A DNA stretch of 64,000 nucleotides, taken from Methylotuvimicrobium sp018830325. GTDB taxonomy: Bacteria; Pseudomonadota; Gammaproteobacteria; Methylococcales; Methylomonadaceae. Location of the stretch: NCBI RefSeq assembly GCF_044788715.1, contig NZ_CP173170.1, positions 5,022,001 to 5,086,000 of the forward strand. Direction: 5' to 3'. How positions within the stretch are numbered: the stretch's first letter is position 1; each line of letters opens with the position of its first letter. The notes beneath the pieces are model-generated. The model was not told the origin of the DNA and did not search any database. It worked only from the letters and a program-made list of their open reading frames with translations. The position numbers and the translations under genes were made by a program. Below are positions 7,644-17,306 of the stretch, in pieces.

Positions 7644-9635
7644 CTATTCAACCAAGAACTGCCGCATCATACCTAAGTTTTCATGCTCCAGATTATGACA
7701 GTGGTATAAGAACAGGCCTTTAAAATCCTGGAAGGGTTTGGCGATTTCGACTTCTTCTCCAGGCATCACCAACACCGTATCTTTCCAGCCGCTGTCGATA
7801 AAGCCATCCTTAACGGTTTCATAGCCTTTCGAGCCCATCGGGCCGATTTTTCGGGATAGAACTTGATATTGCTGACCGTGTAAATGAATCGGATGCGCCA
7901 TCGATAGATTCATGCCCCCCATCATACCCATGCCTTCTCCCTCTTGCATATCACCGCCCATTTGCATGCCGGTATCGCCACCGTGACGCATGCCACGCAT
8001 ACCACTGCGATCGCGCATGCCGCGACCCATGCCCATTCCGCCTTCATCATCGGCTTGTTGCGCATCGCCGTCATGTTGCATACCGCTCATCATGTCCATG
8101 CCGCCGCCATGCCGCATGCCGCCCATTTTACCCATGCCGCCTCGGCCATGACCGTCTTGCATCGATTCATCGTCTTGTTTATCGGCGTCATGCTCCATCT
8201 GCATAGCCGAATCGTCTTTCGGTTTAGCGCCGTGATCCATTTTTGCGTCGCCGTGCTGACCTCCTCCGGGGCCATGATCATGAAAAATTTTGATTTTTTT
8301 GATTGACCCTAGTTTAACCTTTTCAAAATCGAACACATGATCCAACGTAAACGATTTACCGTTCAGTTGCGGTCGCATCGGTTTTTCGGAAATCCCGATC
8401 GGAATCGGTTTAGCGGCATTGTCGACGCTTGCCTCGGTCAGACGATCGAAGGCGACCAATTTCGCCGGTAGTTTGGGCGAGTCTTCGGCTGCTGCGGTAA
8501 CATTGAAAGTAGCGACTGCAAATTTAGCGCCCTGCGCTAAGCCGCCCGACATCATTCCGCCGCCCATCATCCCCATACCCATGCCGCGGGTTTCATTTGC
8601 CGGGTCATCATCCATACCGTCATGATCGCTTTGCATGCCGCGCATGCGTTCGTACATCGGAGGCATCGCGCCAGTATAAGGCAAACTATACAAAACGAGC
8701 TTCGACCCGACTTCGCGTCCGCTAAAGTCGAGCCAAAGATCGATCCTCTCGCCGGGCGCCAGCATAATATAGGGGCGGGTTTCCGGCTTTTCCAGTAAAT
8801 GGGCATCGGTGCCGATCGCGGTCAACGGCGTACCGTCATCCCAACCCAATTTATAGATTCTGGAATTGGAACCGTTCAAGGCCCTAAACCGGTAGGCGCG
8901 TGTCTTGACAGAGAATTCGGCATCCTCTTTGCCGTTGACGATGATTTTATCGCCGAGAAAGCCCATCATTTTGTCATGCATGCCGCGCACATAACGCAAT
9001 TGGTTTTTAGCATCGAAGCGCCTGTCTTGCAGCACCAGAGGAACATCGTATTCGCCGCTCGGCAATCCCAAGGCTTTTTCGGCCTCGTCGGTGACTTGAA
9101 TCAAACCCGCCAGACCGAAATACACTTGATCGCCGGTGACTTCATGTGCATGTGAATGATAAAAACTGGTGCCGGCCGGATTCATCACTTCAAATTCATA
9201 TACATATTGCTCGCCGGGGCCTATCGTATACATCGGATGCCCGTCGCTCGCTTGCGGCACATGCAATCCGTGCCAGTGGATGATCGACGGTTCGTTTAAC
9301 CGATTTTTATAATAAACCCTGACTTTTTGGCCTTTGACCAGATTCATAACCGGTCCCAAAAAATTATCGCCGAGGTCTTGCAGAGTATTCTCAGGTCCTT
9401 TCAATAGCTTGCCATAATACTTTTGTACTTTAGACTTCTCCCCATTGCTTAAAATCGGCATGAAAGCGTTACGCGAGGTAAATTCAATTTCGACATCGGG
9501 ATGGAAGTCGGGGGAGGGTTCGCTCTTGATTTGTTTCATCGCCGCGGCGCTGATGCCGGGCAGGGATGCGGCGGCCACGCCGAAAAACGAATATTGTAAA
9601 AATTGACGCCGTTGTGGATTGATGATACTTGACAT
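7644..9635 (-). CDS. Tat-exported multicopper oxidase with Met/His/Asp-rich insert
   Basis: The protein has 663 residues from the ATG at 9635, preceded by GAGGAAG. The N-terminus carries a twin-arginine signal (RRQFLQYSFFGVAAASLPG). Four copper-binding motifs occur in order: IHWHGLHVP, FYHSHAHE, AHPIHLHG and the last, HCHNLEHENLGMM, which supplies the type-1 His-Cys-His and axial Met ligands. It is therefore a CueO/CopA-like periplasmic oxidase, probably for Cu(I). A low-complexity region of about 125 residues (roughly 452-577), full of Met, His, Gly and Asp, sits between cupredoxin domains 2 and 3, where CueO has its Met-rich segment. Shorter Met clusters occur near residue 365. It is a single gene with its own terminator; copper supply matters for particulate methane monooxygenase in methanotrophs. 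Confidence 0.92.
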   Translation of the reverse strand: MSSIINPQRRQFLQYSFFGVAAASLPGISAAAMKQIKSEPSPDFHPDVEIEFTSRNAFMPILSNGEKSKVQKYYGKLLKGPENTLQDLGDNFLGPVMNLVKGQKVRVYYKNRLNEPSIIHWHGLHVPQASDGHPMYTIGPGEQYVYEFEVMNPAGTSFYHSHAHEVTGDQVYFGLAGLIQVTDEAEKALGLPSGEYDVPLVLQDRRFDAKNQLRYVRGMHDKMMGFLGDKIIVNGKEDAEFSVKTRAYRFRALNGSNSRIYKLGWDDGTPLTAIGTDAHLLEKPETRPYIMLAPGERIDLWLDFSGREVGSKLVLYSLPYTGAMPPMYERMRGMQSDHDGMDDDPANETRGMGMGMMGGGMMSGGLAQGAKFAVATFNVTAAAEDSPKLPAKLVAFDRLTEASVDNAAKPIPIGISEKPMRPQLNGKSFTLDHVFDFEKVKLGSIKKIKIFHDHGPGGGQHGDAKMDHGAKPKDDSAMQMEHDADKQDDESMQDGHGRGGMGKMGGMRHGGGMDMMSGMQHDGDAQQADDEGGMGMGRGMRDRSGMRGMRHGGDTGMQMGGDMQEGEGMGMMGGMNLSMAHPIHLHGQQYQVLSRKIGPMGSKGYETVKDGFIDSGWKDTVLVMPGEEVEIAKPFQDFKGLFLYHCHNLEHENLGMMRQFLVE

Positions 9636-9769
9636 TATTCCTTCCTCATTTGTAATTATAATTTTCGAACGGATGCGCGATAACAACACCTCTTAACCGC
9701 GTGGTCTTGCTTCCACCGTTTTGTTCATCTTGGTTATTACGATGTACTAGGAAACTGGGATTAATCTAC

Positions 9770-10261
9770 TTATTTTTTTATTCGTTCCAACTTTACAAAA
9801 CTGTACCCGAAAGAAACGTCCGGGTCATCGTGAATATCTTCACGATGCGTCTCCAACCAATGATCAGCCTCGATTTCCGGAAAAAAAGTATCGCCTTCGA
9901 ACGTCCGCCTAACCTCGGTTAGGTATAGGCTATCGGCAATCGGAAGCATCGCCTCGTAAAATGTCGCACCGCCGATCACGAAAATTTCGTTATGATTGCG
10001 GCAGCTTTCCATCGCGCTTTCAATATCGTTATACACCTCGCAGCCTGATGGCCGGTAATCGGGATTACGCGTAATAACGATATTGGTCCGTCCCGGCAAC
10101 GGCCTGCCGATCGACTCGTACGTTTTACGGCCCATCAATATCGGCGATCCCATCGTGATGGACTTGAATTTTTTCAGGTCCGCAGATAAATGCCACGGCA
10201 AGCTGTTATCGATACCGATCACACGATTACTGGACATGGCGACGATTAGAGATATTTTCAT
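9770..10261 (-). CDS. folA: Dihydrofolate reductase
   Basis: The 163-residue enzyme reduces dihydrofolate to tetrahydrofolate with NADPH. Family residues are easily seen: IVAMSSNRVIGIDNSLPWHLSADLK split between the N-terminal strand and substrate loop, the catalytic Asp replaced in the usual way by the LPWH..D pattern, MGRKTYESIGRPLPGR, and the NADPH-binding IFVIGGATFYE. Length equals that of E. coli FolA plus a few residues. It is divergent from the asparaginase gene with 58 bp between start codons, and lies upstream of the multicopper oxidase with about 130 bp between them. Confidence 0.96.
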   Translation of the reverse strand: MKISLIVAMSSNRVIGIDNSLPWHLSADLKKFKSITMGSPILMGRKTYESIGRPLPGRTNIVITRNPDYRPSGCEVYNDIESAMESCRNHNEIFVIGGATFYEAMLPIADSLYLTEVRRTFEGDTFFPEIEADHWLETHREDIHDDPDVSFGYSFVKLERIKK

Positions 10262-10319
10262 TTTTTTAAAAAAGGGTCTTTGCTATTCTTGGACGATTTG
10301 TTTTGGAATTCATCATACT

Positions 10320-11357
10320 ATGAAAAACGTTTTGCTTGTATTTACCGGCGGCACGATCGGCTCGGAGGCTTCCTGCGGCACGATCGCAACTTCCGCCAAC
10401 GCGCCTTACCGTTTACTACAGCTATTTGAACGACAGTATCCGGAGCACTCACAAATCGACTTCACGACGATAAGACCGGTTCAAATTTTAAGCGAAAATA
10501 TTACGCCGGGCTTTTGGGAAACATTGATCAAAGCTATCGAGGCAGAGCAACCGGAACGCTACGACGGCCTCATCGTCACGCACGGCACCGATACCTTAGC
10601 CTATACCGCCGCTGCGCTAAGCCTTTATTTCCATGCATTAAACAAACCAATGCTGCTGGTGTCGAGCGACCGTCCTCTTGATCACCCCGAGGCCAACGGC
10701 TTGAAAAATTTTATCGCCGCGGTCGAATTTATTAGGCAACGCCGCGAAACGGGCGTTTTCGTCCCTTATCAAAACCGGGGCGAATGCACGCAAATCCATT
10801 TGGGCAGCCGCCTGGCTTCTTCGCTGCAACTCAGCGGCGATTTTATCAGTGTGCAAAACAAATGTTATTGCCGTTTCGAAAACGGCGTTTTTTCCGAACC
10901 GCTCATCACGCTTAAAAACAAAGCCGACTTGGCTTTCGATTTAAAACCGGATTTCGCGAAACGCATCGCATTAATCAGGCCTTATCCAGGTTTAAATTAC
11001 ACGCTGTTTAATTTGGATGGCATCGATGCGGTATTGCACGATCTCTATCATTCCGGCACCGCCTGCGCCTCGATGCAGTGGGGTGCTGATTGGTCATTGC
11101 TGCCGTTCATCGAACGTTGCCGGAAACAGGGCATTCCGGTTTATCTAGCGCCGTCGATACACTCCGATAGCGCCTACGAAAGTACGCGCGAATTACTCGA
11201 ACAAGGCGCCGAAATGCTCTGGAATCTGTCGCTCGAATGCGCCTATGTGAAACTGCTGCTGGCATACGGTAATTTTAGCGAAGGCGGAATTACGAGTTTT
11301 ATCGAACGGAATATTGCCGGAGAGCACGTTGCCTGTGCAAAAAGCAATTCCATATGA
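10320..11357 (+). CDS. Asparaginase family protein
   Basis: The 345-residue protein begins MKNVLLVFTGGTIGS, which contains the first catalytic Thr motif. The second motif appears as IVTHGTDTLAYTA. These are the two signatures of bacterial type I/II L-asparaginases and glutamyl-tRNA amidotransferase GatD-like enzymes. No signal peptide is present, so it should be cytoplasmic. I start it at the ATG at 10320, because any further upstream start would run through the divergent folA gene. Overall similarity to classical AnsA/AnsB is moderate and the substrate could be another amide. It is a single gene followed by about 310 bp without genes. Confidence 0.85.
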   Translation: MKNVLLVFTGGTIGSEASCGTIATSANAPYRLLQLFERQYPEHSQIDFTTIRPVQILSENITPGFWETLIKAIEAEQPERYDGLIVTHGTDTLAYTAAALSLYFHALNKPMLLVSSDRPLDHPEANGLKNFIAAVEFIRQRRETGVFVPYQNRGECTQIHLGSRLASSLQLSGDFISVQNKCYCRFENGVFSEPLITLKNKADLAFDLKPDFAKRIALIRPYPGLNYTLFNLDGIDAVLHDLYHSGTACASMQWGADWSLLPFIERCRKQGIPVYLAPSIHSDSAYESTRELLEQGAEMLWNLSLECAYVKLLLAYGNFSEGGITSFIERNIAGEHVACAKSNSI

Positions 11358-11667
11358 CCTTATTTATCAAATTAAAATTCAATGTCGTAAAACCTTAAAC
11401 CTAAAAAGATATTTTGAACCCGAAGAAGGTAATTATTGACATCCCCCTATCGTTCTCAAGCTCCAGCGTGAGAATGTCGGGGTTGGATAATCACCCAAAA
11501 AACTGTGCCGTAATCGTTTTTTGGATTGCAAAGATTCCCATATAGATTCAAACATTATTTTTAGGCTGCTCTAAAGCAAGTAAAAATCCGTATTTTTATT
11601 TCCACATTTGTATGTTTAAAATGTTAGTCTTAGCCGACCGATTAACCCTAACAACAATAATACAATA
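11358..11667. other. Intergenic region with imperfect hairpin
   Basis: The region has an imperfect inverted repeat at about 11441-11488: ATCCCCC against GGGGTTGGAT outside, and CGTTCTCA against TGAGAATG inside. There is no T-tract, so it is not a standard terminator; an RNA structure or repeat is possible. The rest, ahead of the chemotaxis-like gene, is AT-rich and probably contains its promoter. No small ORF is convincing. Confidence 0.45.
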
Positions 11668-14600
11668 ATGGAAAACGGCACTTCCTTCGAATCTACGGCG
11701 CCTTATATCGTTGGCATCGGCGCTTCGGCCGGCGGCCTTGAGGCGATCGAGTCATTCTTCAAGAAAATGCCGATCAATTCCGGACTCGCATTTGTCGTCG
11801 TCCAACATCTCTCTCCCGATTATAAAAGCCTGATGGCTGAATTACTGTCCAAGCATACCGAAATGCCCGTACATCGGATCGAGGATGGCATGGCAGTCAA
11901 TCAGAACCACATTTACCTGATACCCCCGCGTCAAAACCTAACCATTTTTCACGGCAAGCTGTTGCTCAAGGAACAAGTTCGAACAGAAGGACTCAATCTA
12001 CCGGTCGATATCTTCTTGCGGTCTCTAGCCGAAGACGCGGGCAGCCAAGCGATTGCGATTATTTTGTCCGGAACAGGCAGCGACGGCACTCGCGGCATTC
12101 GTGCGATCAAGGAACACGGCGGCATGGTGATGGTGCAAGACGAAGAATCCGCCAAATTCACCGGCATGCCGAACAATGCAACCGGAACCGGACTCGCCGA
12201 TTTTATTCTGGCGCCGGACGAAATGCCGACGCAATTATCATCCTTCATCAAACATCCTTATTCCGGCAGCTTGGAAACGGACATCATTCCACAAGGCGGA
12301 ACCAGCATTACCCGCATCTTCGCGTTGCTTCGCGAAAAATGCAAAATCGATTTTACCTATTACAAACCCAGTACCGTAATGCGCCGTATCGAGAGGCGGG
12401 TCAGCATCAATCAACTTGCCGACTTGACCGACTATGTCCGGTTCATGGAAACGAACCAGCAAGAAATCAATACTCTTTATCAAGAGCTTTTGATCGGCGT
12501 GACCTGTTTTTTCCGAGACGAATTCGTTTTTCAAGAGTTCAATGAAAAATGGCTGCCTGAATCGATCGGGCGACTGCAAGGTGAAGACTTGCGTTTGTGG
12601 GTAACCGCTTGCTCGACTGGCGAAGAGGCTTATTCGCTAGCAATGTTACTCGCCGAATATCGAGAGCAATCCAATCATTATTTCCGCATCAAAATATTCG
12701 CGACCGATATCGATCACAGCGCTATCGAGAAAGCGAGCGCCGGTTTGTATCCTGAAAGCATTGCCGCCGATGTGCCGCCGGAACTGTTGAGCAAATACTT
12801 TTCACGCAAGGAAGACAATTTTCAAGTCACGCAAAAAATTAGGGAAATGGTGGTTTTCGCCCAACATAACCTGATCAAGGACCCACCATTCACCAATATC
12901 CATATGATCAGTTGTAGAAACGTACTGATTTATCTGCAACCGGTTCTACAAAAAAAAATCCTGGAGTTATTCAATTTTTCGCTGACCAAGGACGGTTTGC
13001 TACTACTCGGCACCAGCGAAACGATCGGCGATATGGTCGATTATTTCGACTTTGTCAGTCCCAAAACCAAACTATACCGCTCCAAAGGTAAATACAAAGC
13101 AACCGGGCTGACACCTTTGGAGCCACGCCCAATTTCAGGCTCTATCTTTCAGCCTTCTTTCACAACGACTTTCAACCGTCCATCCATCAATCGTTTTTCC
13201 GAAGATCGAACGTTGGAGCGTTTCGTCAACGGCATTGCAGGGGATATTTTGCCGTTCACTATGTTGGTCAACGAAAACATGGAAATCTCGCATACCTTCG
13301 GTGAAGCCAGAGACTATTTATCCTATCCTAGCGGTAAGATCAGCAGCGAAATCACTAAAATCGTCATAAAGGATCTGGCAATACCCATTGCAACCGGTAT
13401 CAATAAAGCGTTAAAAGGCACTAATGAAATCGTCTTATCCAATATACGCATTCACGGCCATGATCAATTAAGAACGGTTACGCTGACCGTCAAAAACTTG
13501 CCCGGCAAGAAAAGCCAGGAAAAATTGCTCGCGGTCATGATCAGTGAAACAACCGAGCCCAATAAACCAAACTCGACCGAACTACTCACCTACGACGCCG
13601 ACATGGATGCCCGGCAACGCATCAACGATTTAGAGCAGGAATTACAATTCACGAGAGAAAACCTGCAAACGACGGTAGAGGAACTGGAAACATCGAACGA
13701 AGAGCTGCAAGCAACCAATGAAGAATTACTAGCCAGCAACGAAGAACTGCAAAGTACCAACGAGGAACTGCAATCGGTCAATGAAGAGTTGTACACCGTC
13801 AACGCCGAGTATCAAGGCAAGATCACCGAATTAACGCTGCTCAATAACGATTTGGATAATTTGTTCAATAGCACCAATATCGCGACGCTTTTTCTCGACG
13901 AAAATCTCGAAGTCAGACGCTTTACCCACCGACTCGAATCGATATTCCATATCCGAGACAACGATCTCGGCCGGCCTTTTTTTCATTTGTCGCATTCGGT
14001 TCTCGACTTCAACCTCGATGCAATCGTCAACGAGGTGTCCGAAAATCAAACACCGTTCGAACAAGAATTGCAAACCGCCAACGGCGATTGGTATCTATTG
14101 CGCGTATTGCCCTATGCCATATCCGACAATGCCTATGCCGGCATCATTCTGACCTTCATCGATATCGACCGGCTAAAACGCACCGAAACCGAGCTTAAGA
14201 TACGCGAAAAAATGGAACGCGAACGCTTGGCCAATTTCGCGCTTTATTCTGACGACGCGATCACGCTGCAAGACTTGGAAGGTAACATCGTCACCTGGAA
14301 CCGCGGCGCCGAAAAACTGTACGGGTGGACTGAACGGGAAGCCCTGGGAATGAAGTTTCAATCGCTGATGCCGTCTGCCGACATCTCGATCGCAGCTAAG
14401 CTGCAACAAAAAAATCATCTAGGCGAAGCCGTGTCACAATTCGAAGCTCGGCGTATTACCAAAAGCGGCAAATTGATCGATGTTTCCGTCACGGCTTCGC
14501 TGCTCTATTCCGAAAGCCAAGGCAACGAATTGATCGCCTTGACCGAACGTGATATCAGCGCACATCTGACGGCGGTTAAAAACGATTGCGTCAGTTGCCT

Positions 14601-14943
14601 TCAACGCCTTGCTTCGCTCGTGATGGATACCGAAGAAGCATTGCTTCTACTGGACCCTCAAGGAAAAATAACCGCCTGGAACAATGGCGCCGAGAATTTA
14701 TACGGTTGGCAAAAACAAGAAGCCATAGGCCGTAATATCGCAGACCTAACGCCCGAATCCGGCAGAACACAAGTACTGCACTTTATCGCCGGATTGACTC
14801 TGGGTTGCTCGGCCCCGCAGACCTTATTGACCCGAAGAGTCACGAAAGATCATCAAGAATTAGCCGTCAAAATAAGCGCATCGGTTCTCGGAGATCACGC
14901 CGGAGAGGCGCTTTTGATTGCATTCAGTGAACAACGACACTAA
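11668..14943 (+). CDS. CheB-CheR-PAS multidomain signalling protein
   Basis: The 1,091-residue protein fuses a CheB-type methylesterase (about 12-190; catalytic Ser20 in GASAGG, His47 in VVQHLSPD, Asp in SGTGSDGTRG) to a CheR-type methyltransferase (about 205-480; SAM-binding VTACSTGEEAYSLAM, FATDID, ISCRNVLIYL). A long coiled coil (about 640-730) follows, with the repeated unit built on (S/T)NEEL. Three PAS-like domains (about 735-845, 860-975, 990-1088) complete it, two of them with WNRGAEKLYGW and WNNGAENLYGW. There is no response-regulator receiver domain. Such hybrids are widespread and usually outside chemotaxis clusters. It overlaps or nearly abuts the downstream GGDEF-EAL gene, suggesting a joint sensory pathway. 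Confidence 0.93.
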   Translation: MENGTSFESTAPYIVGIGASAGGLEAIESFFKKMPINSGLAFVVVQHLSPDYKSLMAELLSKHTEMPVHRIEDGMAVNQNHIYLIPPRQNLTIFHGKLLLKEQVRTEGLNLPVDIFLRSLAEDAGSQAIAIILSGTGSDGTRGIRAIKEHGGMVMVQDEESAKFTGMPNNATGTGLADFILAPDEMPTQLSSFIKHPYSGSLETDIIPQGGTSITRIFALLREKCKIDFTYYKPSTVMRRIERRVSINQLADLTDYVRFMETNQQEINTLYQELLIGVTCFFRDEFVFQEFNEKWLPESIGRLQGEDLRLWVTACSTGEEAYSLAMLLAEYREQSNHYFRIKIFATDIDHSAIEKASAGLYPESIAADVPPELLSKYFSRKEDNFQVTQKIREMVVFAQHNLIKDPPFTNIHMISCRNVLIYLQPVLQKKILELFNFSLTKDGLLLLGTSETIGDMVDYFDFVSPKTKLYRSKGKYKATGLTPLEPRPISGSIFQPSFTTTFNRPSINRFSEDRTLERFVNGIAGDILPFTMLVNENMEISHTFGEARDYLSYPSGKISSEITKIVIKDLAIPIATGINKALKGTNEIVLSNIRIHGHDQLRTVTLTVKNLPGKKSQEKLLAVMISETTEPNKPNSTELLTYDADMDARQRINDLEQELQFTRENLQTTVEELETSNEELQATNEELLASNEELQSTNEELQSVNEELYTVNAEYQGKITELTLLNNDLDNLFNSTNIATLFLDENLEVRRFTHRLESIFHIRDNDLGRPFFHLSHSVLDFNLDAIVNEVSENQTPFEQELQTANGDWYLLRVLPYAISDNAYAGIILTFIDIDRLKRTETELKIREKMERERLANFALYSDDAITLQDLEGNIVTWNRGAEKLYGWTEREALGMKFQSLMPSADISIAAKLQQKNHLGEAVSQFEARRITKSGKLIDVSVTASLLYSESQGNELIALTERDISAHLTAVKNDCVSCLQRLASLVMDTEEALLLLDPQGKITAWNNGAENLYGWQKQEAIGRNIADLTPESGRTQVLHFIAGLTLGCSAPQTLLTRRVTKDHQELAVKISASVLGDHAGEALLIAFSEQRH

Positions 14944-14956
14944 ACCGGTACGCACG

Positions 14957-17215
14957 ATGAAGAACAATTCAGGGGATATCGACGATCTAAGGCACGAAGC
15001 GGAATCCTTAATCAATTTAGAGTCGGTCAATATCGATGCGGTTTCGCCGCATGATCTACAGACGCTATTTCACGAACTGAATGTGCATCAAATCGAACTG
15101 CGCATGCAAAACGAACAGCTTGTAGAAGCGCAGCAACAACTCATTGCGTCGAGAAACGACTTCATTACACTTTTTGACCTAGCACCGGTAGGTTATTTAA
15201 GACTGGATGAAAAAGGACGCATTTTACAGTCGAATCGGACCGTGCAAGAAATGCTCGGCAAAAACCATAGCGAATTACGCGATAAATTTCTAGCGGCTTT
15301 TATTCATACCGACGACCTGAGTATTTTTAACGCACGTTACAGCGCGTTTTATAAAAAACCGGACGGAAAGCACATCGAGTTGAGATTGCTCGATAGACAC
15401 AAGAAACCCATTTACATAGAACTCAGCGGACGCCTGATAAAAAATCAAGCAGGCGCGAGTGTCGATTTCAACCAAGATTGTTTACTAGTCAATATCATTG
15501 CTATCGGCGAACGCAAAAAAATGGAAGCGCAATTAGAACTTGCCGCGAAAGTGTTCGAGCATAGCCAGGAAGGCATCATGATTACCGCACCCGATACGAC
15601 CATTCTCAAGATAAATCTCGCTTTTACCGCGGTAACGGGCTATAAACCGGCCGAAGTCATCGGCCGAACGCCCAAAACCCTCTCCTCGGGACGACAAGGC
15701 CCGGCGTTTTACCGCGATATGTGGCAAAAAATCAACAAGGAAGGCTGCTGGCAAGGCGAAATCTGGAACCGTAGAAAAAATGGGGATTTATACGCCGAAT
15801 GGCTCAGCATTTGTCGTATCAACGATAAATTCGGTCGCGTCAGTCATTATATCGGTATCTTCTCCGACATCACGCTGCGCAAACTCAATGAAAAACAAAT
15901 CGAACAATTAGCTTATTTCGATACGTTGACCGAACTGCCGAATCGCGCTTTATTAAACGACCGGCTCAAGCAAGGCATCGTTCAAGCGGTACGCCATAAA
16001 TTATGGCTTTCGGTGTTTTTTCTCGACCTGGATCGTTTCAAAATACTCAACGATACCCTCGGTCATTTTGCCGGCGACTTATTACTGCAAAATGTGGCCA
16101 AACGCCTCAGGGGCTGCGTGCGAGAAAGCGACACGGTCGCACGTTTCGGCGGCGACGAATTCGTTATTTTATTGACCGATTTCGTCGACGAACAGAGTGC
16201 GGCACAGCACAGCGCCGAAATTGCCAAAAAAATACTCGACGTGTTATCGCAACCTTTCGATTTATCCGGCAACCAGTTTATTACATCTACTAGTATTGGT
16301 GTTACGCTGTTTCCGAAGGATGGCTCCTCGGTCGGTGAATTGATCAAGAATGCCGATGCTGCGATGTATTACGCAAAAGCTTCCGGACGAAATAATTACC
16401 AACTCTTCTCCGATAGCATGCGCTCCGAGGCCCTCACTCGCAGTACACTGGAAAATGATCTGCATCATGCCCTGCCTAACCAAGAATTGGTCGTATACTA
16501 TCAACCTTTGATCGACTTACAAACAACACCGAATCAAATTATCGGTTTCGAAGCGTTATTACGCTGGAATCATCCGATAAAAGGACCAATTTCACCCGAT
16601 GACTTCATTCCGATTGCCGAAGAAACCGGTATGATCGTTGCCATCGGCGAATGGGTTTTAAAGACCGCTTGTAAGCAATTCAAGATTTGGCGCGATCAAG
16701 ATCAGCCGCAATTAACAAAAATTTGCGTCAATCTATCCGCCCGGCAATTTTTGCAAAATGATTTGGTCCATTCGATTAGGCAATGCCTGGAGAACGCGGA
16801 GCTTGACCCCGAGTTTTTGGAGATCGAAATCACTGAAACCGTCATGATGCAACATATGTCCGCCGTGATACATATTTTGCAACAATTGATGCAAATAGGC
16901 GTAACCGTATCGTTGGACGATTTCGGAACCGGTTACTCTTCGCTGACATATCTAAAAAAATTTCCTATCAATTCGATCAAGATCGACCGGTCCTTTGTCC
17001 GGGACATTTTGAACGACCCCGACGATAAAGTAATCGTCCATTCCATCATTTCGATTGCCCGTCACATGCGTTTGAATATTATTGCCGAAGGCATTGAAAA
17101 TGCCGAACAAGCCGATTACTTAATGCAAGCGGGTTGCCGTCTCGGACAAGGCTTTTTGTATTCCAAAGCGCTTCCCGCCGAACAATTAGACGCCTTGTTT
17201 CCGCCAACTGATTAA
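14957..17215 (+). CDS. PAS-PAS-GGDEF-EAL cyclic-di-GMP enzyme
   Basis: The protein has about 752 residues from the ATG at 14957. A TTG at 14918 with GGAGAGG nine bases upstream is an alternative and would overlap the previous gene by 26 bases. Domain order is a short coiled coil, PAS (about 65-175), PAS (about 190-305), GGDEF (about 320-480) and EAL (about 505-745). The cyclase signature RFGGDEF is intact near residue 397, and the phosphodiesterase motif EALLRW near 531, with DDFGTGYSSL and KIDRSFV, is intact as well, so both activities are possible. No membrane segment is present. Tight spacing with the CheB-CheR-PAS gene suggests a shared transcript. Confidence 0.93.
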   Translation: MKNNSGDIDDLRHEAESLINLESVNIDAVSPHDLQTLFHELNVHQIELRMQNEQLVEAQQQLIASRNDFITLFDLAPVGYLRLDEKGRILQSNRTVQEMLGKNHSELRDKFLAAFIHTDDLSIFNARYSAFYKKPDGKHIELRLLDRHKKPIYIELSGRLIKNQAGASVDFNQDCLLVNIIAIGERKKMEAQLELAAKVFEHSQEGIMITAPDTTILKINLAFTAVTGYKPAEVIGRTPKTLSSGRQGPAFYRDMWQKINKEGCWQGEIWNRRKNGDLYAEWLSICRINDKFGRVSHYIGIFSDITLRKLNEKQIEQLAYFDTLTELPNRALLNDRLKQGIVQAVRHKLWLSVFFLDLDRFKILNDTLGHFAGDLLLQNVAKRLRGCVRESDTVARFGGDEFVILLTDFVDEQSAAQHSAEIAKKILDVLSQPFDLSGNQFITSTSIGVTLFPKDGSSVGELIKNADAAMYYAKASGRNNYQLFSDSMRSEALTRSTLENDLHHALPNQELVVYYQPLIDLQTTPNQIIGFEALLRWNHPIKGPISPDDFIPIAEETGMIVAIGEWVLKTACKQFKIWRDQDQPQLTKICVNLSARQFLQNDLVHSIRQCLENAELDPEFLEIEITETVMMQHMSAVIHILQQLMQIGVTVSLDDFGTGYSSLTYLKKFPINSIKIDRSFVRDILNDPDDKVIVHSIISIARHMRLNIIAEGIENAEQADYLMQAGCRLGQGFLYSKALPAEQLDALFPPTD

Positions 17216-17306
17216 CCCTACCCTCTAAAATCAATTGTCTTGTGACAATAAGATTTCAGAACTACAATGCAAGCTAGCTCTTCTCTCTCTTTGTAGGAGG
17301 ATCGTA

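Noticed and set aside
7944..8306. Long plus-strand reading frame rich in His and Ala
   Set aside because: It is the antisense image of the Met/His-rich insert of the multicopper oxidase; no ribosome site and no family.
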